Positions 35,528 through 47,641 of a DNA stretch of 64,000 nt are shown here, in pieces (position 1 is the stretch's first letter; each line of letters starts with the position of its first letter). Source of the DNA: Condylostoma magnum (Eukaryota; Ciliophora; Heterotrichea; Heterotrichida; Condylostomatidae); NCBI GenBank assembly GCA_920105805.1, contig CAKKTI010000020.1:4056-68055 (forward strand), given 5' to 3'. The position numbers and the translations under genes are program-made. The notes beneath the pieces were generated by a model that worked only from the letters and a program-made list of their open reading frames with translations, did no database searches and was not told the DNA's origin.

Positions 35528-36189
35528 TCATATTTATAAGTAATTTCAGATAAATCCATGTCCTCAAACTCTTCATCTGAACTGTTTTTCTTAGGGTTTT
35601 TAAATTCCTCAAGTTCTAACCATCTTCCTTTTGATCCATATCTTCAAATTAATCCTATTTCCTTGAATTTAGTATTTGAGTTGATAATAACTTCGTTCAC
35701 TTTAGTCAAATTAAGCTTAGCAGGCTCTAAACTTCATTTAGTACCGTGGCTTTGACAATTAGCATTGAAAAGAATTATTATTAGCTGAATTCCTAATCCT
35801 ATTGCTCCAAAAATAACACCGATTCAAGTAAAAATAGCTTCGCCGTCGTAATATGATCTAATTACTGCAAATAAGAGGAATAATCCCAGAAAGAATCCTG
35901 ATATTATAATTGCAAGCAAAGCTTAGTAATTGTCTTTGTTATTCTTGTATTCATCTATACACTTTTTGAGGATTGCATTTGTGCTTGTTATGAATTAAGA
36001 TACTATAGTTGGTGATACATTTTATCGATTTAAAATTTGGGATAGGACTTTCTTGAAATTTTAATCTTTCGGGAAAAGGTAAAAGTGTTCATCTAAATCT
36101 AGAGGAAAAACTACTTTTGTACTAGATATTTTAGGAAGGTCTTAATAGCGTTAGTTTCTGTTTAGTGTTGGAAGTAAGCCTATGTCCAT
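35524..36189 (-). CDS. Two-helix membrane protein
   Basis: 221 residues: about 95 soluble N-terminal residues, two adjacent hydrophobic helices (ALLAIIISGFFLGLFLLFAV and an AIFTWIGVIFGAIGLGIQLI segment) joined by a short loop, then a charged C-terminal tail ending near SEITYKYD. The hairpin topology with both termini on one side is an inference. No family is recognised. The stop TAA at 35524-35526 shares two bases with the stop of the plus-strand neighbour. Confidence 0.7.
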
Positions 36190-36311
36190 TTTTATGTATT
36201 GTATATAGTACTAGTTATTTAGTGTAAAATTCAGTTATAATTGCCTCTACACGTTATATAATAAGCTGAAACATATTAAATTTCACCAGTTTTCAATCTT
36301 ATTAAGAAAAA

Positions 36312-39044
36312 ATGTCAAATAGCAACCGTCAACGCAAAAGTTTTGCAGTAGGTATACAACCATTACCCCCTAATTTTGCAGACAATGTAATAGAAGTTGA
36401 AATGAACTTCTAAAATAACAAACAACTTGATTCCTTGAAAGTTCTACTAGATTTATACTCCTAAGCAATAGCATACTATGAATCTAAAAGAGACACAAAA
36501 TTCATGTATTATCAATCAAAGATGCACTAGCTTTTATCTGACCCATCAAACATTTAATTAATGAGTCCAACACAAGAAGCTGAATAACCATTTGAATCTC
36601 CATAGGAAGATCCTTAATTAGATTTGAAGCCAAGCCCTCGGGCAAGCATGCAAGTTAAAAGAGTTGCTGAAAATGCTATAAAATCATAACAAACACAGTC
36701 TAAAGATACCCGGAAGAAATTAAACTTAGATTTTACTAAATAGAATGAGTCCCTGTCATCACGAATTAGAAAAAGACAATCATAAGCGCCTTAGAGAAGA
36801 TCTTCTAGCATGGAGAATAAACAGCACAGGAGGTCAAATGATAGAGATACCTCTGCTGTGACTACTCAGAAAGAGATTTTAAGTATGCTTGATAGAAGAT
36901 CTAATGAAGGTGAATCTGATAGATCTGGGGGATTTCCTATAAAAAGGTAAGCTACTTTTGAGGAGAGATTAGAATCAATTATGGAGCAGTTTGTAATGGA
37001 AAAACTAGAGTAATAAGGAGAGATCAAAAGATGGTACTAGACATAAATAACACAAGGGGAGGACAAAGCATTGACTCAGTAATAAATGGAACAAAAACTG
37101 TAGGAAATGAGGCAGTAATTAGATATTAAGAGAAGGGAAGAAATTGAGCAGTTAAAGCAAGAGATGTTGTCGAATTAGATTAATATAAATGAAAGTTAAA
37201 GTTTACTTAAAGCTGTTGAGATGATTATATAACTGTATAATAATTAGAATAGCTTTCTATTATTAAAAATGGAGCGGGACGAGATTTTACAAACATTTCC
37301 AGATATAAGAGATTGAGAAATTAACTAAGATAAAACTCAAGAATTAAAAAACAATGTAAAATATACAAGATTTAATGACTGAATAGTTGAAAACGGTGTT
37401 ATATGTCCTAATATAGAGTACCCTGCTGCATTTGGAGATGATGGACTGATTGGCATCGCAGCAAAGAATGATATTCCTACTTCAACAGCAGTGGCCTTTA
37501 TCCCCTACTCAATGGTAATCACACCGAATCTTATAATCTAAAGCGAATTAAGCTCAGAAATACACAGGAATCCTTAGTTATTCACCAAAAATTTAAACTA
37601 TCTTGACAACCTTTTCTACGTTTTTCTAGTATTCGAGTACTAAAAGGGAGAATAAAGCTTTTGATATCCTTATTTCCAAGTAGTTCCAGATTGCGAAACA
37701 ATAGTGTATTGATCTGAATAGGACCTGTAAGAGCTTTAAGATGATTATCTTACCCACAGAGCTTAAGCATAAAAGGAAAAAATAGATGAGTTGTTTTAGA
37801 ATCTTGAATCATTTTTTAAAGATAATCCTTAATTTTACCCTTTATAAGACTCCCTTTACTAACACTTTTTAAAGATATACAATTTAGTATCTAGCAGATC
37901 TTTCTAGCTGGAAGGAGGATCAGTGGTTCCTTTTGGCGATTGCTTTAATCATTATGATTGTTTTGGGGAGTGAGAGGCAATTACAACAGAAAATTTAGTA
38001 TCTAGAATGCAATAAGAAAACATGGAAACGGATTATTCAGATTTTAATAACACTCCTTAAACAAAACAAGGAAGTTTCCCTAGCTCCTACTGTTTTACCC
38101 GTTTTGACAAGTTTTTATAGAATAACTAAACTATCTAAAATGCTAAGGGTATTTGAGATATTGACTGAATGCTAAAAGACTATAGTAGTAGTAGTGATGA
38201 GGAGGACTTGAGGAGTGAGGGGGATACTGACTCCTCAGACGATGAGTCAATGATGGCTTATTCTATCAACTCTTTAAGATAACTTGCAATATAGTAAAAT
38301 TAGTTCCAAGATAGATACTTTGTAATAAGCACTAGCTAGTATTATGGATCAAGGCAAGGCAAGTAAGTGTTTATCAGCTATGGAAGAATTAATAACGCTG
38401 ATATTTTAATTGATTATGGTTTCGCATATTTAAACAATCGTTATGACTCGTTCTTATTCAGACTGTATAAGAGAAAGCGAGGGCTTAAGGGTATAGTTGA
38501 AACGTTGCATATTAAGACTAAAAGTTATGCTGATGTATTGGGAAATCCTAGCCTATCAAATGCATCTCATTTATTTATAGTGAAACAAGGCAAGCTAAAT
38601 GATGAGGTTTTGCAGTACTATAGGCGTGGTATTATAAGAGAGTTGAAATTAAATAGAAAACACAGACGCTTCTTGACACAAGTACCATCTTGTGCTAAAC
38701 TTGAAGTAATGGTGTTAACTAGAACAATTGATCTGTATAACTAATTATTCTCAAAATTCAATACTACAATTGAATAAGATGTTAGTCTTTTAAAGCACTC
38801 TAGCCTACACTATCAGCTAAAAAACGCAATCATATACAGATTATCCCAGAAGCTTATACTTCAAAGCCAGATTCAAATATTAGAAAAATTACTACAAATA
38901 GTATAATAAGTTCACAGTGGAATACCCATAGACCAGGCTCATTTACCAGACCAAAGCATAAACACAATAAAACAAATTCTCCCATTATCCGAGTACCTAA
39001 AAAACTTAAAAGTCAACAGTTCTTTTGCTCCCACAGACTTTTAA
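36312..39044 (+). CDS. Coiled-coil plus SET-domain methyltransferase (SETD3-like)
   Basis: 910 residues in one frame. Residues 1-340 are disordered and coiled coil. From about 345 comes a SETD3/Rubisco-LSMT type SET domain: RFNDWIVENGVICPNIEYPA, GLIGIAAKNDIPTSTAVAFI, the AdoMet-binding GDCFNHYD and QVFISYGRINNADILIDYGF. A C-terminal substrate-binding-like helical domain follows. Family members methylate His of actin or Lys of other proteins; the substrate is not predictable. There is no ATG between the coiled coil and the SET domain, so they appear to be one protein rather than two genes. The end is TAA-TAA at 39042-39047, and the next ATG is 15 nt on, in the same frame. Confidence 0.85.
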
Positions 39045-39062
39045 TAATCAATTTTTAACAAA

Positions 39063-39824
39063 ATGGCAAAATCATTTGGTCGTAGTATGACATCAATCTC
39101 TGACGGAGATTCTAATTTTCAAAACTCTGACAACTGTAATATCTGCAAAACTAAGTTTAATGTAGTCAAAAACAGGAGACATCACTGTAGATTCTGCATG
39201 CTGAGTGTATGTAATAGCCATTCTTTAAGACGATATCCAGTTAACAAGAACAGTCTTTCAGATCTAGTTAGAATTTGTGATAACTGCTACCATCAAGCTA
39301 TATCTGAAGAGATTTTAAATGAAATTGATATTGAAATAAGCCGTAAATAAGACTAGTTGAAAAAATTGCAAGGGGAAAATGAGGAGCTTTACTAGGAGTA
39401 ATTCGACCTAAATAACGAAGTACAACAGCTTGAACTAGAATTCAGTAGAATTGAGTTGTAATATAAGCAAAAAGAAAAGCACTACAAGGAATAATTAGAA
39501 GCAGAGGAGAATAAAAGAACAAATGGGAAAGAAATGATCGCTGAATTCCAGCAAAAAATTGAAATTTCATAGTAAAATGCTGATAGATTGGCATCTGATG
39601 TAGAGAAAATTGAGTCTGAAAATGAAAAGCTTACTTCTTAGATAAAAGAAGCCAAAGGACGTAAAGAGGACCTACGATCTTAATTGGAGCATGTTAATAA
39701 GAAAATTAGCTGTAGTTTGCCAATAGAAGACGTGTATTAGCAGCTGTGCAATACATGCTAAGAGAGATTCAAAGACCTTTACAAAGAAGCAAGACCAAGG
39801 GTTAGTTTTGGAGACAATGTTTAG
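39063..39824 (+). CDS. FYVE zinc-finger coiled-coil protein
   Basis: 253 residues. A FYVE-type finger at residues 24-80 has CNICKTKFNVVKNRRHHCRF with the RRHHCR basic patch that binds phosphatidylinositol 3-phosphate, then CMLSVCNSH and the last pair CDNC. The classical WxxD ahead of the first Cys pair reads SDNC, so lipid specificity may differ. A long coiled coil follows, with a C-terminal CNTC that may add a second small zinc site. Likely role: endosomal tethering or sorting. The stop TAG 39822-39824 is 1 nt from the stop of the convergent reductase gene. Confidence 0.88.
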
Positions 39825-39825
39825 T

Positions 39826-41763
39826 CTAAATATTATCGCATGCCTCACAATATGTATCTGGTTTCTCTATCCTATGTCCTGGTATATTCTCTAATACCTC
39901 CCTTTTATCTATCCTAGACTTCATTTATACAAATTGTTACTCTGTAATTTCCTCATATGGCATCTGAGGGTAAGGAATAGTCGGAGTGTCAGGTAAGAAA
40001 CTAATTCCTTTAAGTTTGTACTGAAAATGATCAAGAGCTTGCTTAATATGCTTTTCTTCCTCTGGTTTAAAGGAGACAGTACATGAAACTTAGTTATCAG
40101 CCCAGTATTTTTACATGAATTCAGCGAGACTTAATTGCTCCCATATAGATGCATCTTTAGTACATTTGATACCTTTTTCTATAGAAATAGGTATGCTTAC
40201 TACTTGTGTGTTTTTAGTTGATTGATCTTCTTCTAAATGGTATCCTGACTTTTTAAGAGTTGCTATTAAATGCTCATCTGACTCAGGGATTCTAACTCTT
40301 CGTATGTAGAAAGGAGCAAAGGGGAAATGTATGCCTGGAGTTGCACCAGCTAATAAAGATACGGTTCCACTTGGCTTTATTGATGTTATTTTTATAGATT
40401 CTGGTACTTAGTATTGCTAGGAAATCTCCTGATCTACAACCTTTAAGTACTTATAGCCAATATCACACCACTCTTTCAATGTGTGAAGCCCTCTAGAATG
40501 TATAAATTACACAATTCCGGTTAGAGAGCATCCTATTCTATGGTTTCTATTAACAATTTGATTAGTTTCTGGCCAATGAGTCTAACCCAAACTGACTGTC
40601 TTAGCATAAATAAACGCATATTTTAACGTTTCTAAGAACTCTTCTAGATTTGTGTGGTTATTTACAAAAACTTCTACTAAACAGCAAATTTCATATGATT
40701 CTAAAGTTTACTCTAAGCATGGATTGCCTCCTTATGCTCTGTAATCTTTATAATTAGGAGGATCTATCATTCTGCCATAATTCCTCATATTATCAATTCA
40801 TGCTAATCCAGGCTCTCCATTTTTAATAATTCTGTCAACAACGTTGCTATAATCCATACCGATGTTAGCAAAAATGGAGTTATTACTTGTTCATCCATAC
40901 GAGGCTCTTTCAGGATGTTTATTATAGTCTTTTAAATCTAAGAAATCTAAGTCATCTGCACTGCCAAAGGCTATTTCAGCAGATCTTCTTATATTTCCGC
41001 TTACTACACATTTTCCTATCATGTTCATTATATCTACTAAATCTCTGCTAGATAGATACTACCCTATTCTGTTTTATAGAAGATTATCTAATTCCTAATG
41101 CAATTCTTTTAAAACCTAAGGCCCAGCTGCCTTTCCGCCAAATGTTTTTAATTATGCTCCGGATGGCCTGATTTTTGAGTAATCAAATGAAGGTTTTGGC
41201 ACTCCTTGTACAATATAAGCATCTAATAAACTTCTTACACTGCTAACCCAGCCCTCCCTAGAATCTTCTATAACTAAATTCTAATGACCATTAGGACTAC
41301 TTACATAAACCTTACCTTACCCCTTAGTATCAAACCCAACTCCAACCCCCAGCATTGATGCATCCATTAGGAATGCAAAGGGCTTATAGGCACTTTATTA
41401 ATCTATGTTTTCCGTACTAACAAAGGCGCAATTATTCAAAGCGGCATACAATCCTCGATCTTCTGTTATACTTGAGCCCATTGCCCAAAGACCTCTGCCT
41501 GGCGGTAAAAACTTGAAATTAAAGATTTTATCAAGCATTCCTGTTGCTAAGTCTTATTCTTGGCTTCCTTTGTAATAATTGTGGCGAAGGTTCATTGTGC
41601 CATTTATCACTCGCAGCGCTGTGTCAAGTCAGCGCTCGTATTAGCCAGGTTGTATCTCCCGGCTGTATGTTCTACGGAAAACTAGCTCGCCTAGGCCGTT
41701 GAAACCGAAATTTGGAGAGACTTTTTCAAGCTTTTGTATAAATTATTTGTTACACCAGCTCAT
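39826..41763 (-). CDS. Adenosylcobalamin-dependent ribonucleotide reductase (class II)
   Basis: 645 residues, the length of the monomeric B12-dependent ribonucleoside-triphosphate reductase (RTPR) of Lactobacillus and Euglena. Family marks: [14 protein letters not shown] near residue 85, NNCAFVST with the first redox Cys near 112, [20 protein letters not shown], the [20 protein letters not shown] segment with the active-site and second redox Cys, [20 protein letters not shown], and a C-terminal TYCEACDNI with a CxxC that would shuttle electrons. It reduces NTPs to dNTPs without a small radical subunit. TGA is read as Trp (RWLDTAL). The stop TAG 39826-39828 lies 1 nt from the FYVE stop. Confidence 0.95.
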
Positions 41764-42867
41764 CTTTAAATTGCGGTAAAATCTTTTAAATGTTAAGCTG
41801 GTTTTGTAATTTGAAATAGTCATGCATTACTCTAATTATAAGGACTTTAACATTAGACTAACTATAATTGTAAGCTAATTCATAGATGTACTTCTATGAG
41901 CTTTAAATTATACAGATATTTTATGAGTAAGCTATGATTATTCATAGTTTTTTTATATAAAAAAGCCAATTAAATTTACAAACAAATAACTTGCAATCAA
42001 TATGAACCACTTCTACATCGTGATGATATTCTTAATAAAATTTGGCTTAAAATCGATAGGTATTTCAATATTTTAAAGTGTATAATTTAAACAAATTGTA
42101 TTATTTAATTATAAATTTACAATTAACAAGCATAATAGGGATTACAAAAGTCAATAAGCTAAATTGTAAAATACTTATAATAATTACCAAGCTGGACAAA
42201 AACTCAACTTATATAAAACATATCAAATGCCGAAAAATACTTACTAACTAATCAGTTAGATATTTAAGTATGTTATATTATAGCATTTCAGAGTGCATAG
42301 AGTATTTACAATGCTATCTTACCAAACATATTCATTATTCATTTTACTCTAAAAGATTTCCTATTTTATATTCTTTTTTTGTCATCATCATACTTATAAT
42401 AATCAATGGAATTTTAATTTCTTTATTCTCACTTTATTATACTAATTAATTAGCAGGCACTTAAAATAAAACTTACCAAATTTAAATCTTCTAATATAAT
42501 TAATTTTTGCTTTACTCGGCTACTTTAATTTATGGGAAAAAATATGCAAGCAATAAATGTTTATCTATATCTGCACAATTAAAACTCTAACATAAATATT
42601 TAAGTATAGACTTACCCTTTAAATTATCGTAACTTACTATGATTTGATTGTCAATATTTAACTTATTAATATAACAGCTTTAGGCTATCAAATATAATAT
42701 TTTAAAATTTATATGGAAATTAATTCAAACAGTATCTTTATTTTGACTGAATTTCTAATTAAAGTGCTTATTTGAATAATTATTTACCCGATTGTATTTA
42801 ATTATAGAAATATGTGTAAATATCCGTTTTAGCTTAATTTATAATCCTTGTGAATATAAATTTATAA
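41764..42867. other. Longest intergenic region, very AT-rich
   Basis: About 1100 bases between divergent genes. A plus-strand ATG at 42001 opens a frame rich in Asn, Tyr, Ile and Phe, the composition expected of translated AT-rich spacer, so I do not call it. No inverted repeat, RNA gene or element ends were noticed. It should hold the promoters of the reductase and of the 42868 gene. Confidence 0.5.
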
Positions 42868-43398
42868 ATGGATGAAGTATTAGAAAGCCAACTTTAGCTA
42901 AATAAATCAGAATAACTTAGTAATTAAAGGCAACGCTCTAATAAAAAGTTATTTAAGTAATCTAAGCTTGATAATGGCTTAATTTCTTCTAAAACAAGTA
43001 AAATTCATTAAGAATACTCAATAATGGACTTACCTCGACCAGTAGGTTATGCAAAACAAAAAATCAAATAGCTAATAAACAATAATAGGACAATTAATGC
43101 CCATTTTTACAGCAAAAAAGCGAATATCAAATAATTAGATATGAATAAACTAGATTAGCTATACAATATTTATGGAGCAAATTGAGTAAAAATTCATAGC
43201 TTTTTTCAAGATTTTAAGCCTCATCTGCTAAAAAGTCATTACTATAATTAAAAAGCTTTAAAAGACAAAGAAGAAACGACTTAGAATTTTCAGGAAGATT
43301 TCTAAATAAGTTAACTGAAAATTGAAGATAGTATAGAAGAAAAAGCTAACCTAATTAGAAAAAAGATCATCAATAATTAATATAATTAACCTTTTTAA
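42868..43398 (+). CDS. Small SANT/Myb-like protein
   Basis: 176 residues. The segment KLDQLYNIYGANWVKIHSFF near residues 90-110 resembles the second half of a SANT/Myb repeat (YGxNW..I), with the Trp encoded by TGA, and is followed by a basic helix. Only one such repeat is seen and its first Trp is missing, so DNA binding is a guess. In-frame TAAs at 43378, 43387 and 43396 are all possible ends; the last was taken because it overlaps the convergent stop exactly. Confidence 0.6.
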
Positions 43399-44336
43399 TT
43401 CATTTTATAGGCTATTTGAATCAAGTTGCATACTAATCTATCAATAAGCGAATTTCATAATAGATCCGTTAGTAAGCATTTCAATATAAACTTAATCCTT
43501 GATTGCTCTACATTAGTAGCACATATTAACTTCGTTACTAACAAATGGAAAACTACTCATTAATTACACTAAAATTTAATTCCACCTTGCCTCATTTTCC
43601 TTCCAACTTATTTCGTCAATTTCCTGTTTTTAACAATCTTAGGCGGAGCTACTAGGATTTTGTTTCCAATAGAAGGCTAAATTAATTGCCTTGGAGTTAC
43701 ATTAGAATCAGCTCTTCTCAAAGGTTTCCTTACAATACCAGGCTCAGGCTCTATTTCACTCCTCCTTTTACTGGAAATATAAGCTCTATCCTTTATTCTG
43801 ATCTTAAAAGGAGATTTTCCCTAAATCTAAGGTTCAATTTCAGAGAAAACCAGATATTCTTGCAGTGAGGGCTCAACTAACTATGCAAACGGACTTTATT
43901 TATCATTATGGTAATTTTCTTCCTCAGGAGGAGTTTATATAGTATTTCAGTCCTTACTTTCTGTAAAACTTGACTCAATGTTCGAATATCTTTGATTTCT
44001 ACTTGTTTTTATCTGTCTTTTCGAGTTAAGTCGTAAAATATCACTTTAATTTCTTGAAATTACTCTTTCTAACGCATTATGATAAAATGAATGAACTCTA
44101 GATAATTAAGGATTTATCTCCCTTCTTTTAATACGAGAGTTTCCATATATCCGCTCTTTTATTCTTTGATTGCTCAAGCTTTTTTTTGAACGACGTTTGT
44201 TATAAATTTGTTTTTCCAGTAGACTATGATTACTTTTTGTCCTACTTCTTTTAAAAGTAGGAGGATTAAGTGGAACAATATAACTATATTTTCTTGTCCT
44301 TTTCTTACTATCTTATCTAACATCAGTTTGTGACAT
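43395..44336 (-). CDS. Unknown basic protein
   Basis: 313 residues starting MSQTDVRQDSKKRTRK. It is strongly basic (Lys/Arg/Ser-rich) to about residue 250, with a short repeated flavour of RIK and SR blocks, then a more hydrophobic C-terminal region ending near RLVCNLIQIAYKMN. Nothing is recognised; nucleic-acid or microtubule binding would fit the charge. It is divergent from WDHD1. The stop TAA 43395-43397 lies in a TTAA shared with the plus-strand neighbour. Confidence 0.65.
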
Positions 44337-44459
44337 TGAAAAATATGTTAAAAAGTGTTTTAGTAATGGTACATAAATTTGCATTAAAGTTCGTTAAAAA
44401 TTAAGACAGTCTAAGCATGTACAAAACTTAAAGCATTCTATATACATTAACGTAATAAA

Positions 44460-46808
44460 ATGAAATCTACAAGCAACCCTTTACATTTGGCGGGAAAAAC
44501 ATCTCTTGGGTATAACTAATACTTAAAAACTCTTTTTTCAGCGGGAGAAGACTGTGTGATTTACTCCCATGCTACCAAAAGTCCCTCTCCTTATGACTGA
44601 GATTCTGAAATAACTTCCCTAGCATATGATCCTTATTTTCAGCAAATTCTAGTGGGTACTGGTAATGGATTTTTGTATGTAACAAGTACAGGCTCTAACT
44701 CAGATGATAAGAATGAAATTATAAGAATAGTTGGAGAAATTTCACATATTAGTAGTGTTGACAGAATAATCGCGATTGCAGGTGAGGATGAAGTTCCTAT
44801 AGTAATTTCTAATAAAAACCTAAGGTAGCTAAACCCACCTCATAAAAGACAAGTCAGAAGTGTAAGCCTAAGTCCTGATTTATTATGACTTGCAACTACA
44901 GGGCTAGACGGAATGCTGCACTTATATAGATTGGTGGACGGGAAACTCATAAAAGACCTTAAATTATGTAAGAGATTTGATAATGAAAGTAGACTTTTGC
45001 TTAGAAGTGCATGGAATATAAGCAGTACCTAATTAGCACTGTCTGGGGACAAATTATTAAAAGTAGCTAAAGTTCCTGAGTTAGATGTACAGGAATTTGA
45101 CCTAGGGTTTGACACATAAATATCAGTAGTGGCTTGGTGTGATGATTAGATTTGCTGTGTAAGTTTAAAGGGGAACTTAAAGATTTTTGATTTAAGTAAA
45201 AAGGAGCAGGTATAGGAATTTGAGCTAGGAGGGGCTTTATCCGACCTGATTTTCATAGACAATAAAATATTTGCTGCAACATTCCAGGGAGTTATATGAA
45301 AGTTTCAGAATCTAGATGGGTTAGAATAAGATGAGGACCAAGAAGAGGAGGATGTAGAGGATATTGAGGAGGAAGTAAAGGATCAAGGCAACTTTTGGTT
45401 TGATAAAACAATGTAATGTTTTCCCCAGCAGCCTTTGAACACTGATTCTTCCTCTAAAATTTTGTATTGGAATGTAATAGGATGTATAAGCACCAAGTAG
45501 TACTACAATACTTTAGAGAATGTTACCTAGTAGTATAATGCTATAGAGATTAATTTCTCGGAAACAAGCTTTCATAGCAATATATACTTCGACAATTTCC
45601 ACAATCTAAGCATTGCACATATGTCGAAAACAGGGGCAATCTTCGGCTCTTAATAAGAAGGTGAAGGTGATGACGAGTCCTTTATAGAGGATGATAACAA
45701 TGATACGAAAAATAACTCAATGGTTGTCTTCAGGTCCTTTACTACCGATGAATCATGAGAAGTTAAACTACCAGGAAATGAAAGCGTTGAACTTTTAGCA
45801 GCTGGAGACTAATTTTCTTGTATTATAACCAGCAAGCTCTATCTAAGATTTTTTACTAACTTCGGAGGAATTCAAACCTGAGTCATTTCTTTACCATCTC
45901 AGCCAGTTTCAATGGCTTGTTATAATGATCAATTAGCATTTACTTATCACACATCCCCTCCCTTACTAGGCTCTTAGCTAATGAAATGTGAGATTTTCCA
46001 TTGCAGTGGACTGTCTATTGACACTAATCCAGTTGATTTTATAAAGGAAGAGTACCCTATTTCTATAAGTCAAGGCGAAGTTTTAAACTACATGGATTAT
46101 TCTGATACTGGGACATTGTATATAAACGACAGTGATGGAGTTTTAAGATCCCTGTGGAGAAGGACTGGACACTGGGTTCCTATTGGAAAGACTAGTGATT
46201 TAGATAGAATTATAGGAATTACCGATAATAAGATTATAGGCTGGATTGATTTCGAGTAAAAGATTATATAGAAGGAGCTTGAAGTTCCTTTGTGCTAAGG
46301 AAAGTACCAGTAGTTTGAAAATGAGTACATAACTTAAAAAATAATACAAGATCATTACTTTTCTATAGACAATAAACCGATTAATTTACTACATATGGAT
46401 AAGGTGATCATAGAGGCTATTAAAAAAGCACTAATGGATGGAGACTAAGATAAAGTGCTAGGACTTACTCTTCTACTGAATCAAAGCAAATCTAAGGCAA
46501 TTGTTCTATAAATTTCGTAGAAACTAGGCCTTGCTACATTAAGTCACAAAATCCTTAATATAGCAATGGGACAAAAGGCGTCAATAATGCCAACATCTCC
46601 TCCTAAAAAACCTCAGACTATAAAATCACCTAAGAAAAGCGAAGAAAGTCCAAGGCAATTAAACTTTATCAATTACTCACCTGTAAAACCATATGAAGAA
46701 GTTAATAATCCTTTTAGTATAAAAGGAAATGCAGCTAAAAAGGACTTATTTGATGATTTATCCAGAGCTCAAGCTCCAAAAGTCATGAAAAGAATTAAAA
46801 GAAATTAG
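44460..46808 (+). CDS. WDHD1: Replisome adaptor Ctf4/WDHD1/AND-1
   Basis: 782 residues with an N-terminal WD40 propeller (VGTGNGFLYV, RSVSLSPDLLWLATTGLDG) and the central SepB domain typical of Ctf4/AND-1: VAWCDDQI, WNVIGCIST, YFDNFHNLSIAHMSKTGAIF and LNYMDYSDTGTLYINDSDG. A helical C-terminal part follows, ending in a basic Ser/Pro tail. Ctf4 trimers link the CMG helicase to polymerase alpha. The HMG box of animal WDHD1 is absent, as in fungi. The end is TAG-TAA at 46806-46811, and PEX12 starts 6 nt after the second, in the same frame. Confidence 0.92.
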
Positions 46809-46817
46809 TAAAATAAA

Positions 46818-47591
46818 ATGGATTCTTTAAGTGATGATCGTCCTACTTTCTACGAGGTTTATATGCAGCAACAACTAGAAAACATGATTTTTGATAGCTT
46901 AAAGTTTACTATAACAATTCTATGTGGAAAGTACCCTGCACTTACTAATCTTCGCTACCATATAACAAAGGTTAGCTCTTTGCTTCTAGGTTTTATAAAC
47001 TCAATATCACTTTTTAAATCAGATGCTACAATAACAGAATAATTTTATAATCTGAAAAGAAGAATGGAAGGAAGCCAGCAGTGAAATATTATAAAATACC
47101 TATCTTTATGGCACATAATACCCCTGTCTCTCCAAGGACTATTACCATCTAACATTTATACATCCCTAAACTACACAGTAAAAGCGTATTTTTCAATACG
47201 TTACCTATTCCAGAGCTTTGATTACTTTTCACTAAGCTTTTAACTATCAAAGCATCAACTAATAAGAAGTGATTCCAACTAGCCTCAGAGTATGCTATTC
47301 CTCGGATTCCTTATATGCATTAAGATTCTAGAATACTGGATAAACAGCAATACAAGACGTTAAATCTCTACATCAGAAGTCCAGCAAGTATCTCCACCTT
47401 ACACAAAGTCTCAAATACGACGTGGATTTTGCGGTATATGTCGTAAACGCTACAACAACCCCTCAGCTTTGAGCACCTCTGGCTATGTTTTTTGCTACTT
47501 GTGTATAAAGCACTACATAGACTCATATAAAATATGCCCAATAACAAACACTCCCTCGCAAATTCAGCATATACGGCGATTAATTATATAA
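46818..47591 (+). CDS. PEX12: Peroxisome biogenesis protein 12
   Basis: 257 residues, short for PEX12 (usually 320-400) but with the expected plan. The N-terminal Pex2/Pex12 domain begins PTFYEVYMQQQLENMIFDS and has the membrane region with WHIIPLSLQGLLPSNIYTSL. A C-terminal RING-like domain follows (CGICRKRYNNP, GYVFCYLCIKHYI, ICPITNTPSQ). As in other PEX12 proteins only part of the zinc ligands is kept. PEX2-PEX10-PEX12 form the ligase that recycles the PEX5 receptor. The frame ends at TAA 47589; another in-frame TAA at 47628 overlaps an in-frame stop of the convergent RAP1 frame. Confidence 0.93.
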
Positions 47592-47641
47592 ATTATGACT
47601 ACTTTTATAAGTATGTATCAATTGTTCTAATCATTTTATTA

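Noticed and set aside
39826-41763. Bacterial contamination for the class II reductase
   Set aside because: It uses TAA/TAG/TGA as sense codons and abuts the FYVE gene within 1 nt, so it belongs to the ciliate chromosome.
42001-42560. Possible membrane-protein frame in the long spacer
   Set aside because: Composition is that of translated AT-rich DNA, no domain is seen and every frame is open in this code.
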